This document shows, piece by piece, positions 45,304-53,668 of a DNA stretch of 64,000 bases (position 1 is the stretch's first letter; the number at the start of each line of letters is the position of its first letter). The notes under the pieces were generated by a model, which made no database searches, was not told where the DNA came from, and was given only the letters and a program-made list of their open reading frames with translations. Location of the stretch: assembly GCF_900186615.1 (NCBI RefSeq), contig NZ_LT896588.1:1500481-1564480 (forward strand), read 5' to 3'. Both the position numbers and the translations under genes were made by a program. Source of the stretch: Parabacteroides bouchesdurhonensis. Lineage in GTDB: Bacteria; Bacteroidota; Bacteroidia; Bacteroidales; Tannerellaceae.

Positions 45304-45328
45304 TATATCTATCCGCCAGATAGATATA
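45304..45328. repeat. Perfect 10-bp dyad upstream of the recombinase gene
   Basis: TATATCTATC (45304-45313), CGCCA, GATAGATATA (45319-45328). It lies 76 bases before the recombinase start codon. It could be an operator, a recombinase accessory site, or the end hairpin of the HTH remnant. Confidence 0.7.
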
Positions 45329-45404
45329 AGAAAATTTATAACTTCCCCCTTGCGTATTCTGTTGTAGATTTGTTCTTGTAGAACTAAAAGAAAGGAAAAG
45401 AGTT

Positions 45405-46325
45405 ATGCTAAAGAAGGATTTTACGGCGTCGATGCGGTTGCAGGAGCGGGTAAAGAGGAGACGGGGGGCGGAGAGTACGGCGGACTTGTACAGGGCTGTG
45501 CGCAACCGGCTGCTGTGCTATTCGGGTAAGGAATGTGTGATGGTGAAGGATGTTACGGTCTCGCTGGTCGCGGGTTTTATGGAGTGGCTGCATGCGGAAG
45601 GGTTGCGCGTCAATACGGTGAATAGTTATATCAGCAACCTCAGGGCGATGTATAACCGCTGCCTGCGTGAATCGAACAGCAGGTGTCCGGCCGACTATCC
45701 GTTCTACGGGTTGAAACTAAGGCGGGAGGAGACGGAGAAACGTTCTGTTCCGGTGGTGGCGATGGGGGCTTTGGCAGGTATGGAGTTGCCGGAGGGAACA
45801 GGTTTGTCGGTGGCGGCGGACCTCGCTTTGTTTTCGTTTACAGCCTGCGGTATGCCTTTTGTCGATCTGGTTCACCTGACGAGGGAGAATATCCGCGACG
45901 GCAAGCTGCTGTCGTACCGTCGGCGGAAGACCGGCACGCTGATAGAGCTTGAACTGACGGAGGGGATGAAGCGCCTGATGGGGAAATATGCCAATGCGCA
46001 TTCGGTTTATCTTTTCCCTGTTCTTCGTGAAAGTTCCACGTATGCGGACTATAAAAGGCTGCTCCGGCAGTATAACGCGTCTTTAAAAGTAATCGGCGTA
46101 CGTTTGGGGTTGCAGGAGAAATTTACGTCTTACACCATCCGCCACACCTGGGCTTCGGCGGCTTACCGCCAGCATGTCGACATCTCGGTTATCAGCCAGG
46201 CCCTGGGACATACTTCGGAAAAAATGACGCGTACCTATCTGGCGCGACTTGATCCGATGGAAATCAGCGCGGCGAATAAACGGGTTTCAGGGCATGTGGA
46301 TGAATTGCTTTTGAAGAGAGCTTGA
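45405..46325 (+). CDS. Tyrosine recombinase (probable DNA invertase of the pilus switch)
   Basis: A 306-residue phage-integrase-family recombinase. Residues 1-105 form a SAM-like core-binding domain. The catalytic domain keeps Lys (YRRRKTGT), Arg (SYTIRHTWAS), His (ALGHTS) and the nucleophile Tyr (MTRTYLARLD). The first catalytic Arg, expected near TACGMPFVDL, is not present: XerD has ATGLR where this reads ACGMP. IntDOT also lacks this Arg, so activity is still plausible. The stop codon TGA (46323-46325) ends on the first base of the left inverted repeat, so inversion leaves the gene intact. It is GC-rich like the pilus genes beyond, unlike the AT-rich DNA before it. Confidence 0.9.
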   Translation: MLKKDFTASMRLQERVKRRRGAESTADLYRAVRNRLLCYSGKECVMVKDVTVSLVAGFMEWLHAEGLRVNTVNSYISNLRAMYNRCLRESNSRCPADYPFYGLKLRREETEKRSVPVVAMGALAGMELPEGTGLSVAADLALFSFTACGMPFVDLVHLTRENIRDGKLLSYRRRKTGTLIELELTEGMKRLMGKYANAHSVYLFPVLRESSTYADYKRLLRQYNASLKVIGVRLGLQEKFTSYTIRHTWASAAYRQHVDISVISQALGHTSEKMTRTYLARLDPMEISAANKRVSGHVDELLLKRA

Positions 46326-46353
46326 ACCCTTATTTATGAAATAAGGTACGGGG
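46325..46353 (+). repeat. Left inverted repeat of the invertible segment (IRL)
   Basis: Perfect 29-bp match to the reverse complement of 46737-46765. Its core CCTTATTTATGAAATAAGG is itself a dyad: 8-bp arms around a 3-bp centre, as expected for a recombinase crossover site with two facing monomer sites. Confidence 0.95.
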
Positions 46354-46411
46354 GCTTGGGAAAGTCGCTTTGTATTTGTTGAAAAAACAGACAAATCAAG
46401 CTAACTCGCGA

Positions 46412-46441
46412 CAAAGTTAATAATAATTTGTTATAAACAAA
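46412..46441 (-). promoter_or_regulatory. Promoter inside the invertible segment, facing the recombinase
   Basis: On the minus strand TTTG (46438-46441), 18 bp and TAACTTTG (46412-46419). The -7 box is a perfect TAnnTTTG; the spacer is one base shorter than usual. In this orientation transcription would run antisense into the recombinase gene. Confidence 0.65.
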
Positions 46442-46736
46442 ATCTAATATTATAAAAATGAATGCCCTTTTAAGAGCCTTCCCTCTATTCTATTGCTATT
46501 AATATATGTTTTTTTATGGATGTGTTCTCTTATTTAGTAAAAAAGTCTTATATCCCTGTTTGAAGGGTGTGACATGTTTGGGCGCTATGAAAATTAACTC
46601 CCTTTTACATAATAACGGCGGTTTCTTTACCTCCTGAAACGGGTTTTATAACGGACTTTTTCCAGTTTTCTCCTTGCCGGGAGAACTGTAACCATTTTCT
46701 TCCTGTGGAATTCCTTTTTTTTCGTCTTTTTATCCG

Positions 46737-46765
46737 CCCCGTACCTTATTTCATAAATAAGGGTT
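46737..46765 (-). repeat. Right inverted repeat of the invertible segment (IRR)
   Basis: Reverse complement of 46325-46353 over all 29 bases; the match stops at the next base on both sides. Confidence 0.95.
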
Positions 46766-46807
46766 AACGGACGGGGAAAAAGGTAAAATCAGAAGAGAGG
46801 GGATAAA

Positions 46808-48445
46808 ATGAAAATTTGCAAATTACAATTCTTGCTTTTCCTGTTGTTGCTTCTAGGGGGATGTAAAGATGAAACGGAAGATGTGACCGGTACGGGTAAA
46901 CTGCTGTTGACAGTGCCGAAGTTGGACGCGTCACTCTGTTATACGTTGTATGCCTATCCCGAAGGAACAGACAAAGTAATTACCACGCAACTTGTTTCAG
47001 AAAGCACAGAATGCGTCTTGCCTGCCGGCATTTGCTCTGTGGCGCTGGTCGGATATGACAGTGAAAGCCTGGAACCGGTCGATACCGAACACTTCTCGAG
47101 TCTCGGACTGGGCATAAAAAACGCACCGGACATTTTACTCCCTTTACCCCATCCCGCATACCGGGCTACAGCCCCTTCCGTCCGGATAGAAAAAGACGGG
47201 AACACCTCCCTTCCCCTCACGCCGGAGGCATTTACCCCTGTTCTTCGCCTGCAGGTAAAGCTGGGGAAAGAATTCTCCGGTATGGAAGCCGAAGGGACAT
47301 TGGGCGGCATCGTGGCACAACGGCTTATAGCGGGTGAAACGGATAAAACACAAGAGACAAAAAAACTGAAACTGCCGCTCCGCACGGTGACGGATGCCGG
47401 GACGTATGAGGTGGAAGCCGGTTTGCCCGGAGTGGGAGAGGAAGCTTGTACGCTTACCCTTTCGCTGCGTGACAAAGCGGGACATACCTGTTCGGGAAGC
47501 CTGGACATGACGGAACTTTTGCAAACGGCCCTTGCCGGAGGAAACGACACGCTGGATATCTCCTGCAAAATAACGCCAGCCGTGCCTATCCGCCTTACAA
47601 CAGGCATACAGACGCGCGCGGCGATAGACGCCTTCGACAATACGCCGGTGGGCATTGTCTACGGAACAGCTCCCGGAAATTACGACGGATATTGGGAAGG
47701 ACGCGCTGCCGGCGGGGAGATTACGCTCACTCCGGAACGCTATTACCCTTCGGACGGCTCGGCGCTCTATCTCTGCGGCTATTATCCTTTTGCCGAGATG
47801 AAGGACGGAGTGATCAAATATACCCTGACAGGCGGTGAAGACCTGATGTTGTCATCCGAATCGGTTGGCTCGCTGAGGAAACCGTTCGACCGGGAAGACG
47901 GCGGCGCTCCCCTGAGCTATAAACACCTGCTTACCCTGCTGGGCTTTTCGCTGGAAATAAAAAATATGCCATCCTTTTATAAGGTACGTTTAGTGAACAT
48001 GAACGGCTATATCTCGAATGTAGAGGTGTCTCCGGGAAAAGGCGGCATCGTGAAGGCCTCCGACCCGTTGCCGGTCAAGGTCTATGAGGCGCCTGCCGGT
48101 GGCGGTATCCCTGTGGAGAACGGCAAAGTGGACTTGCCGGGATACCTGCTGGTAGTCCCCTCGGCAAACCTGACGGTAGACCTGCATCTAGCGGTGAACA
48201 ATGACCCGGACAACGACCGGGTGTTTAAAAATGTCCCGCTTCAACTGTCGGGAGGCGAAGGCGGCAGCGCTTTCGAGGTAGTGATCAATCTGGGGTACGA
48301 CCCGTTGCCACCTACTCCCACTCCCGATCCTGTACCGGACGGGGTAACGCTTGGCATACAAGTCCGGGTGTCGGACTGGGAAACGGTAATAAAAGACGGT
48401 GACCTGGCGCTCCGTCCCGATAAAAATAACCCCGACAATATATAA
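46808..48445 (+). CDS. Fimbrillin-family lipoprotein, two-domain, first gene of the pilus operon
   Basis: A 545-residue lipoprotein (lipobox LGGC, Cys19). The N-terminal domain (about 25-255) is beta-rich and unlike the other subunits; from about 262 a fimbrillin-type domain starts after the putative protease site TGIQTRAAIDAF. It shows the usual YPSDGSALYLCGYYPF and LSYKHLLTLLGFSLEI blocks. A Pro-rich linker (PLPPTPTPDPVPDG) precedes the last strand (VTLGIQVRVSDWETVI). Being first and having an extra domain, it might be an anchor or assembly subunit, by analogy with FimB/Mfa2 of P. gingivalis. ATG 46808 follows GAGAGGGG. Its only apparent promoter is in the invertible segment. Confidence 0.75.
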   Translation: MKICKLQFLLFLLLLLGGCKDETEDVTGTGKLLLTVPKLDASLCYTLYAYPEGTDKVITTQLVSESTECVLPAGICSVALVGYDSESLEPVDTEHFSSLGLGIKNAPDILLPLPHPAYRATAPSVRIEKDGNTSLPLTPEAFTPVLRLQVKLGKEFSGMEAEGTLGGIVAQRLIAGETDKTQETKKLKLPLRTVTDAGTYEVEAGLPGVGEEACTLTLSLRDKAGHTCSGSLDMTELLQTALAGGNDTLDISCKITPAVPIRLTTGIQTRAAIDAFDNTPVGIVYGTAPGNYDGYWEGRAAGGEITLTPERYYPSDGSALYLCGYYPFAEMKDGVIKYTLTGGEDLMLSSESVGSLRKPFDREDGGAPLSYKHLLTLLGFSLEIKNMPSFYKVRLVNMNGYISNVEVSPGKGGIVKASDPLPVKVYEAPAGGGIPVENGKVDLPGYLLVVPSANLTVDLHLAVNNDPDNDRVFKNVPLQLSGGEGGSAFEVVINLGYDPLPPTPTPDPVPDGVTLGIQVRVSDWETVIKDGDLALRPDKNNPDNI

Positions 48446-48482
48446 GAAAAAACAATTTTACGACGACTTAAAACGAAATGAA

Positions 48483-49679
48483 ATGAAAAAGAGAAACATT
48501 TTGCAGATCACTTTTCTGGCTCTCTGCGCCACACTTTGCACCTCCTGTACAAATGAGGAGGAAACAATCGCGCCTGCACCTCCGGCAGGCGAGCCTGTCC
48601 TGCTCCAGGTTCATACCGGGATAGAGCTGACAAGAAGCGCCATCCAGGGCAGTACTGATGCCTCGACGGTAGGAGCGGCCTTGGATTCTATTGCCGTGTA
48701 TGCTAACAGTGCAACCCAGCATAGCGCAACCAATAATTATTCCGTATATAAATGGGACACTTCGGCAGCAGGCGCGTGGGTTATAGACGGTAAGGATTCA
48801 ATCAAATTAACCGGCGAGACGGCCAAAATCTATGCCCATTATCCGGCATATAAGATGAATAATGACGGAACGGCAGATAAATCAAGTGCTTTGAAACCGA
48901 CAAGCGCCGCCCCGTATATAGGTTCAAGTACGATTGCCATATCCGTGTTTGAAAAAGACGACGTAACGGCTGCCAACCATACCATTACTCCGGTGGATAA
49001 TGCGGATAAGGACAGTGGTGGTAATGACAATATCAGCGGTAAAGGCAAACTGGCTACCGCTCCGGGTGATATAGACTATATGTATGCCGATACCAGTACG
49101 GCTGTAACAGCAACCGCAACCAGTCCCGACGTAACGCTGAATATGAAGCATGCCCTGTCGATGGTCAGCTTCCGCGCTTATAATGACGGGACGTATAATG
49201 GGATCGGCCTGTTGACAAAAATTATGCTTAAAAACAGCAACAACGGTACAGCCCTGGACAAGGGTACAAGTCCTGCAATGCAATTAAACGGCATACTTGT
49301 TAAAGGAGTTGCTGCAGCTGCGACATATACCCGGTTAATAGGAACTAATGACGAAACATTGGTAAAAGCAACTACAACAGACATTGATGGCAAGACGCTA
49401 GCTAAAGAGAAGTCCAAAAAGTTCGGCATCCTGGTCCTTCCGGACGAGATGGCCGGTAGCAGCGGTACTGCCGGCGCTGATAAAAGTTCCGTTAACGTGG
49501 TTCTGACCATCGATGGCGTTGATTATACGACAGCATTGCCAAACACCGGAGCTACCTGGGTGCAGGGCAAGAACTATCTCTATACCCTGAAACTAAGCGG
49601 TGCGGGCTTGTCCGTTACCTCCGTAATGATAGCAGACTGGACTACGGAAACAGCCGGTAGCGACCTGGAAATAAAATAA
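48483..49679 (+). CDS. Fimbrillin-family lipoprotein
   Basis: A 398-residue type V pilus subunit-like protein. Lipobox LCTSC (Cys22). The segment ELTRSAIQGSTDAST carries an Arg after which gingipain-type proteases cut to free the donor-strand groove in FimA/Mfa1. YAHYPAYKM and LNMKHALSMVSFRAYND are the conserved fimbrillin blocks, and VTSVMIADWTTETAGSDLEIK is the usual C-terminal strand. ATG 48483 is chosen over the frame opening upstream, which overlaps the previous gene. It lies 37 bases after gene one of the operon and 8 before the next. Probable shaft or accessory subunit. Confidence 0.85.
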   Translation: MKKRNILQITFLALCATLCTSCTNEEETIAPAPPAGEPVLLQVHTGIELTRSAIQGSTDASTVGAALDSIAVYANSATQHSATNNYSVYKWDTSAAGAWVIDGKDSIKLTGETAKIYAHYPAYKMNNDGTADKSSALKPTSAAPYIGSSTIAISVFEKDDVTAANHTITPVDNADKDSGGNDNISGKGKLATAPGDIDYMYADTSTAVTATATSPDVTLNMKHALSMVSFRAYNDGTYNGIGLLTKIMLKNSNNGTALDKGTSPAMQLNGILVKGVAAAATYTRLIGTNDETLVKATTTDIDGKTLAKEKSKKFGILVLPDEMAGSSGTAGADKSSVNVVLTIDGVDYTTALPNTGATWVQGKNYLYTLKLSGAGLSVTSVMIADWTTETAGSDLEIK

Positions 49680-49687
49680 AGAACCGG

Positions 49688-50773
49688 ATGAAGACAGTGT
49701 TTACACATATCACCCTGTGCGCCTTCCTTTTGTTTGCTTCTTGCGTCAAGGAAGGCGACGGCGCTGATCCGGATCAAGACCTTGCCACTCCGGTAGCGAT
49801 GCAGGGGCGTGTGGCGGATGTAGAGCTGGAAACCCGTGCCGGTGCTACCACGAGTAATATGAATGGTAAGCACTTCGCGGTGTATGCTGTGAACCACACG
49901 GACGGCGAAACCGCCTACGGCACTCTTCCGGCGGGTACGCGGGGAGAATATGAGATACAGGCGGACGGCTCTGCCAAAGGGGTGGAGGGTAAAGAACTCT
50001 GGCTGGTACACCAGCGCGCCCGTATTTATGCCGCCCATCCGGCGGGTACGTTTGAGCCCAGTAAGAATATGAATAACAACGATACGGTCCCCCGGCTGGT
50101 CATCCCGACCGGGACAATCGTTTATCAGAATACGGCTACCGCGGATGCGAACCGGAAACAGTTGGATTTTGCGGCGGCGGACAGTGATTATATGTATGGG
50201 GTGGCTTATAGCAACGGCGCGTTCGGTACGGATCACCCACTGGCGGACAATGGAAAATTACGTCCGGGTGAAGACCGGGTGAACGAATGGGGGCCTTCGG
50301 TCAGCTTCGGTTTCCGGCATGCTTTTGCACGTATCTGCATCGTGCTCAAACGGGGACAGGACTATAACGGTTCTACCAGCGTAACACAAGTAACCTATAC
50401 GCGTGATATGCCGGGCATCGACAGGAATACCCGGATGAACCTGCACACCGGTGCGCTAGAGGGTCTGACAACGGCAGCATCGAAAGCTTATACTTATGAC
50501 CTGTCCGCGATGACGGATAATAAGATAACTACGGCTACCGATGACAAGGTGGTAATAGAGAGTTATGCCTTGCCTTGCGAGCAGAAAGCATCGAAATTCT
50601 CGGTAACGGTGGACGGCAAAGAAATGGAAGTTGCCCATTCCGCCGATGTTGCGTGGGAAGCTGGCAAGGTATATGTTTATACCCTCTCGATTAAAGGAAC
50701 AGGGTTGGAAATGACCGGAATTACGATGGAAAGCTGGACTGCCGGCTCTTCTACCGGCAGCGTGGAAATATGA
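49688..50773 (+). CDS. Fimbrillin-family lipoprotein
   Basis: A 361-residue subunit-like lipoprotein. Lipobox LLFASC (Cys19), putative maturation Arg in VELETRAGATTSN, fimbrillin blocks RIYAAHPAG and VSFGFRHAFARICIVL, and the C-terminal strand LEMTGITMESWTAGSSTGSVEI. Eight bases separate it from the previous gene, and its stop overlaps the next start (ATGA), indicating coupled translation. GC-rich like the rest of the cassette. Confidence 0.85.
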   Translation: MKTVFTHITLCAFLLFASCVKEGDGADPDQDLATPVAMQGRVADVELETRAGATTSNMNGKHFAVYAVNHTDGETAYGTLPAGTRGEYEIQADGSAKGVEGKELWLVHQRARIYAAHPAGTFEPSKNMNNNDTVPRLVIPTGTIVYQNTATADANRKQLDFAAADSDYMYGVAYSNGAFGTDHPLADNGKLRPGEDRVNEWGPSVSFGFRHAFARICIVLKRGQDYNGSTSVTQVTYTRDMPGIDRNTRMNLHTGALEGLTTAASKAYTYDLSAMTDNKITTATDDKVVIESYALPCEQKASKFSVTVDGKEMEVAHSADVAWEAGKVYVYTLSIKGTGLEMTGITMESWTAGSSTGSVEI

Positions 50774-51834
50774 TGCAACGGATAAATAAAAAAACAATGG
50801 GAGCTAAATTGACATACGCTTTAAGTGGGGCGCTGTTCTTGCTGTTTGCCGCCTGCAATGACGAAGAACAGGTGCTTTCCGGCAGTGCGGACTGCCTGCT
50901 GCGGCCGGCATTCGAGGCGGAACAGGCCTCTGCGCCCGTGAGCCGTTCCGTTATCAGCGGGATAGGGTCGGCTACGGCAAACGGTACGATTAACAGTATC
51001 AAGCTGTTTCTTACAAAGGAAGACCATAGCGCTTATACGGGTAACGAATCGTCCGTCTTTTCTACTGCAAACGGTACAAGCTGGACGGGAAGCCCGGAGA
51101 TCAAACTTTCGGGCGACAAGGTGTATGTATATGCTTTTTATCCTACGAGCGCAGCGGTTACCAGAGCTGCCGGCGCTAACACGCATACTATTCCGGTGAG
51201 CGTCCCGGCTATCGCCTCTTTCGATGGCAGCAGTACCTGGAACTGCAGTACGACGGACTACCTGTATGGTGTAAAGCCAAACTCTTCTCAGGAAGAAACA
51301 GTGACCGCCAGCAACCGGGATAGCGAGTTTAGTCCTTCTATTTATATGCGCCATGCTTTGGCACAGGTCGTGTTCAAGCTACAGGCGAGTAACCCGAACA
51401 GTACATACGACTATGTAAAGGAAATACGGCTCTCCGTTCATGCCGGTAATGCGCAGAAATTCCGGGCCGGAAGCGGGACGATGCAGATTAAAGACGGAGC
51501 GCTTTCGCTTACGGATACGGAAACACTGACTTTTCGCGCGTCGGTAAACCCGGTTTGTGCGACTACATCGTCGGTAACCGTCGGCTACGGGCTGGCAGCG
51601 CCTCTGGCGGTAGCGCCGGAAAATGTGTCGTTGACAATCGTATTGGGTGAAAAGGGCGACGCGTCGAACGACCGTACCCTGACGGCCACAAACACCGGGT
51701 TTAATATCCAATGGCAAAAAGGGCATATATACACGTATAACCTGAAACTGAAAGACCGCAACCTGACGCTGGACGGCGCTATTACGGACTGGGTGCAGGG
51801 TGATCCCACCTATACGGGCCCTTGGGATAATTGA
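50770..51834 (+). CDS. Fimbrillin-family lipoprotein
   Basis: A 354-residue subunit-like lipoprotein. Starts at the overlapping ATGA; an in-frame ATG at 50797 (MGAKLTYALSG) is an alternative start closer to the signal peptide. Lipobox LLFAAC, putative maturation Arg in APVSRSVISGIG, blocks VYVYAFYPTSAAV and IYMRHALAQVVFKLQ, and C-terminal strand LTLDGAITDWVQGDPTYTGPWDN. Residues 'W..G....YT' before the end (IQWQKGHIYTYNLKLKDR) are the typical penultimate strands. Confidence 0.85.
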   Translation: MMQRINKKTMGAKLTYALSGALFLLFAACNDEEQVLSGSADCLLRPAFEAEQASAPVSRSVISGIGSATANGTINSIKLFLTKEDHSAYTGNESSVFSTANGTSWTGSPEIKLSGDKVYVYAFYPTSAAVTRAAGANTHTIPVSVPAIASFDGSSTWNCSTTDYLYGVKPNSSQEETVTASNRDSEFSPSIYMRHALAQVVFKLQASNPNSTYDYVKEIRLSVHAGNAQKFRAGSGTMQIKDGALSLTDTETLTFRASVNPVCATTSSVTVGYGLAAPLAVAPENVSLTIVLGEKGDASNDRTLTATNTGFNIQWQKGHIYTYNLKLKDRNLTLDGAITDWVQGDPTYTGPWDN

Positions 51835-51857
51835 ATAAATGACGAAGGAGGAATACG

Positions 51858-52670
51858 ATGACAGGATACAGATACGGGAAACAATTATTATGGATGGCGT
51901 TACCGCTCTTATTGGCGGCGTGCGGCCATGAAGCGGAGGATCTGGTAACGCCGGACGAAGGGCCGCTTCGCATCACGGCGGAGATAGGTATGCCTGTGAC
52001 CCGCGCTACGGATACGGCTTTTGAAGAAGAGGACATAATTGCGGTTACACAGACAGGCGGTAGCACAGGGAATTATAAAAAAACAGGTGGTAACACTTGG
52101 ACCTGTGTGTCTGGTGAGAATTTCGCAACGATAAAAGACAATACCGCTTTTACCGCTTCCTATCCGGTTGGTTTTTCCACGATTTTGGAAGATCAAACCA
52201 CGAAGGAGGGGTACACCAATAGCAACCATTTAACGGCAAGCGCCTCGTCTGCCGCTAACCACCTGAACTTTACGTTTGCCCCGGCAGGTGCGAAACTAAT
52301 TATCAATGTGGCGTATAAGGAGGCTACGGCTGTTACCGGCCTGTCGGTAGCAGGCAACGGCATCTGTACCACGGCAAATTCGTCGGAAACCATCAAACTG
52401 CTCCGTGTAACAAACAGCGAAGCTTTAACCTACCATACGTTTACCGGCATTATGCGTGCGGCCGCGTATTCTGCCGGATACAAAATAACGCTGACCGGAA
52501 GTGACAATGCTACAAAAACATATACGCAGCCGGCATTCGAACTGAAGGCCGGCCATGCTTATACGTATAATTTTACGTACGGGGTGGATTTGGTATTGAA
52601 CAGCGTAACGGTAACGGATTTTACAGAAGTAGAGGGTGATAAAGGCGGCGATGTGGGGGATGCCACCTGA
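51858..52670 (+). CDS. Fimbrillin-like lipoprotein, short
   Basis: A 270-residue lipoprotein, the shortest subunit of the operon. Lipobox LLLAAC, putative maturation Arg in MPVTRATDTAF, then FTASYPVGF and LNFTFAPAGAKLIINVAYKEA in place of the usual block, and KAGHAYTYNFTYGVDLVLNSVTVTDFTEVEGD near the end. AAGGAGG lies 11 bases before ATG 51858. Possibly a minor pilin. Confidence 0.78.
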   Translation: MTGYRYGKQLLWMALPLLLAACGHEAEDLVTPDEGPLRITAEIGMPVTRATDTAFEEEDIIAVTQTGGSTGNYKKTGGNTWTCVSGENFATIKDNTAFTASYPVGFSTILEDQTTKEGYTNSNHLTASASSAANHLNFTFAPAGAKLIINVAYKEATAVTGLSVAGNGICTTANSSETIKLLRVTNSEALTYHTFTGIMRAAAYSAGYKITLTGSDNATKTYTQPAFELKAGHAYTYNFTYGVDLVLNSVTVTDFTEVEGDKGGDVGDAT

Positions 52671-52714
52671 AACAGGCCTGCGGAGGAAATGAGAAAAGTA
52701 AAACAAGACAGGAT

Positions 52715-53653
52715 ATGAAAATAAACGGATTATTAACAGGCGCTCTGGGTCTTTTACTGTATTCCGCCTGTACGGCGGAACACCCGGAAGAGGAACGGAC
52801 AGGGCTGCTGCAACTAAAGGAAGTAGCGGTGGGCGGTGAAACGCGCGCCCTGGTAACAGCCGACGGGCTGGCAGACGTTTCGCTGTATGTTACGCGTGAG
52901 GGAGTGCCTTATACGCTGGGAGGGAATACGCCTTTGGTACAGTTTACAAAAAGTGGCAATGCATGGTCAACCTCCTCCCCGTTTTCTATTTACGGCGGTA
53001 AGCCTGCCAAGGTATATGCCTGTTATCCTGTGGTGAACGCCGTTTCTTCTTCCGGAAGCAACGTGTTTACAGTTCCTGTGACGGTTATTTCGGAGGATGA
53101 TTTTTCGGCCGGTTCGCAAACGGATTATCTGTATGGCAGCAGTGAGGCAACGGCGGAAAGCCCGTCTGTAACCCTTGCCATGCAACATGCTTTGGCAAAG
53201 GTGAGTTTCTGTGTCAAAAAGGCGGCAGGTACAACGGAGACCATTAAACTGACAAAACTGGAAATGCTGAGCGTCGGAAATAACCTTTGGCGCGGAACGG
53301 GCGTAATGAACCTGTCGGACGGTTCGCTGGACGGATTGACTTCATCGGTTTCGGTGCTGTTGACCAGTGTCGAAGGGATCGTGCTTAACGATAATACGAC
53401 GGCCGCCAATCTTTTCAGTCTGGTTGCCCCGATGAAGAAGCCGGAGCAGCAATTGTCGTTTCGCCTGACGGTGGAGATTGACAATGATTCATATACCTTC
53501 CTGACCGGTTCGGTAAAGGGAGATGTACAATGGAAAGCCGGCCGGCATTACCTCTATACGATTACGGTCAACAAAGTGGGAGGAACGCTTACGGGGATTC
53601 AAATTAACGGTTGGATGGACGATGCGAGCCAGGATACGCATATCGGAATTTAA
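52715..53653 (+). CDS. Fimbrillin-family lipoprotein
   Basis: A 312-residue subunit-like lipoprotein. Lipobox LYSAC, putative maturation Arg in GGETRALVTADG, blocks AKVYACYPVVNAV and LAMQHALAKVSFCVKKAAG, and C-terminal strands VQWKAGRHYLYTITVNKVGGTLTGIQINGWMDDASQDTHIGI. It lies 44 bases after the short subunit gene and 15 before the next. Confidence 0.85.
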   Translation: MKINGLLTGALGLLLYSACTAEHPEEERTGLLQLKEVAVGGETRALVTADGLADVSLYVTREGVPYTLGGNTPLVQFTKSGNAWSTSSPFSIYGGKPAKVYACYPVVNAVSSSGSNVFTVPVTVISEDDFSAGSQTDYLYGSSEATAESPSVTLAMQHALAKVSFCVKKAAGTTETIKLTKLEMLSVGNNLWRGTGVMNLSDGSLDGLTSSVSVLLTSVEGIVLNDNTTAANLFSLVAPMKKPEQQLSFRLTVEIDNDSYTFLTGSVKGDVQWKAGRHYLYTITVNKVGGTLTGIQINGWMDDASQDTHIGI

Positions 53654-53668
53654 AAAGGAAAATTGCAT

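Larger units (their letters stand above)
46325..46765. mobile_element. Invertible DNA segment (phase switch) upstream of the pilus operon
   Basis: Perfect 29-bp inverted repeats (46325-46353 and 46737-46765) enclose 383 bp without a gene. A tyrosine recombinase gene abuts the left repeat, and the first fimbrillin gene starts 43 bases after the right repeat. The segment contains one good promoter, on the minus strand (46412-46441). No promoter is visible between the right repeat and the first pilus gene. Thus the given orientation should be OFF; inversion would put the promoter near 46649-46678 on the plus strand, about 120 bases before the ATG at 46808. Confidence 0.9.

Noticed and set aside
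46603..46680. Plus-strand promoters inside the invertible segment
   Set aside because: Several T-rich stretches and TTTG strings occur, but none gives TAnnTTTG with a -33 box at 18-21 bp on the plus strand.
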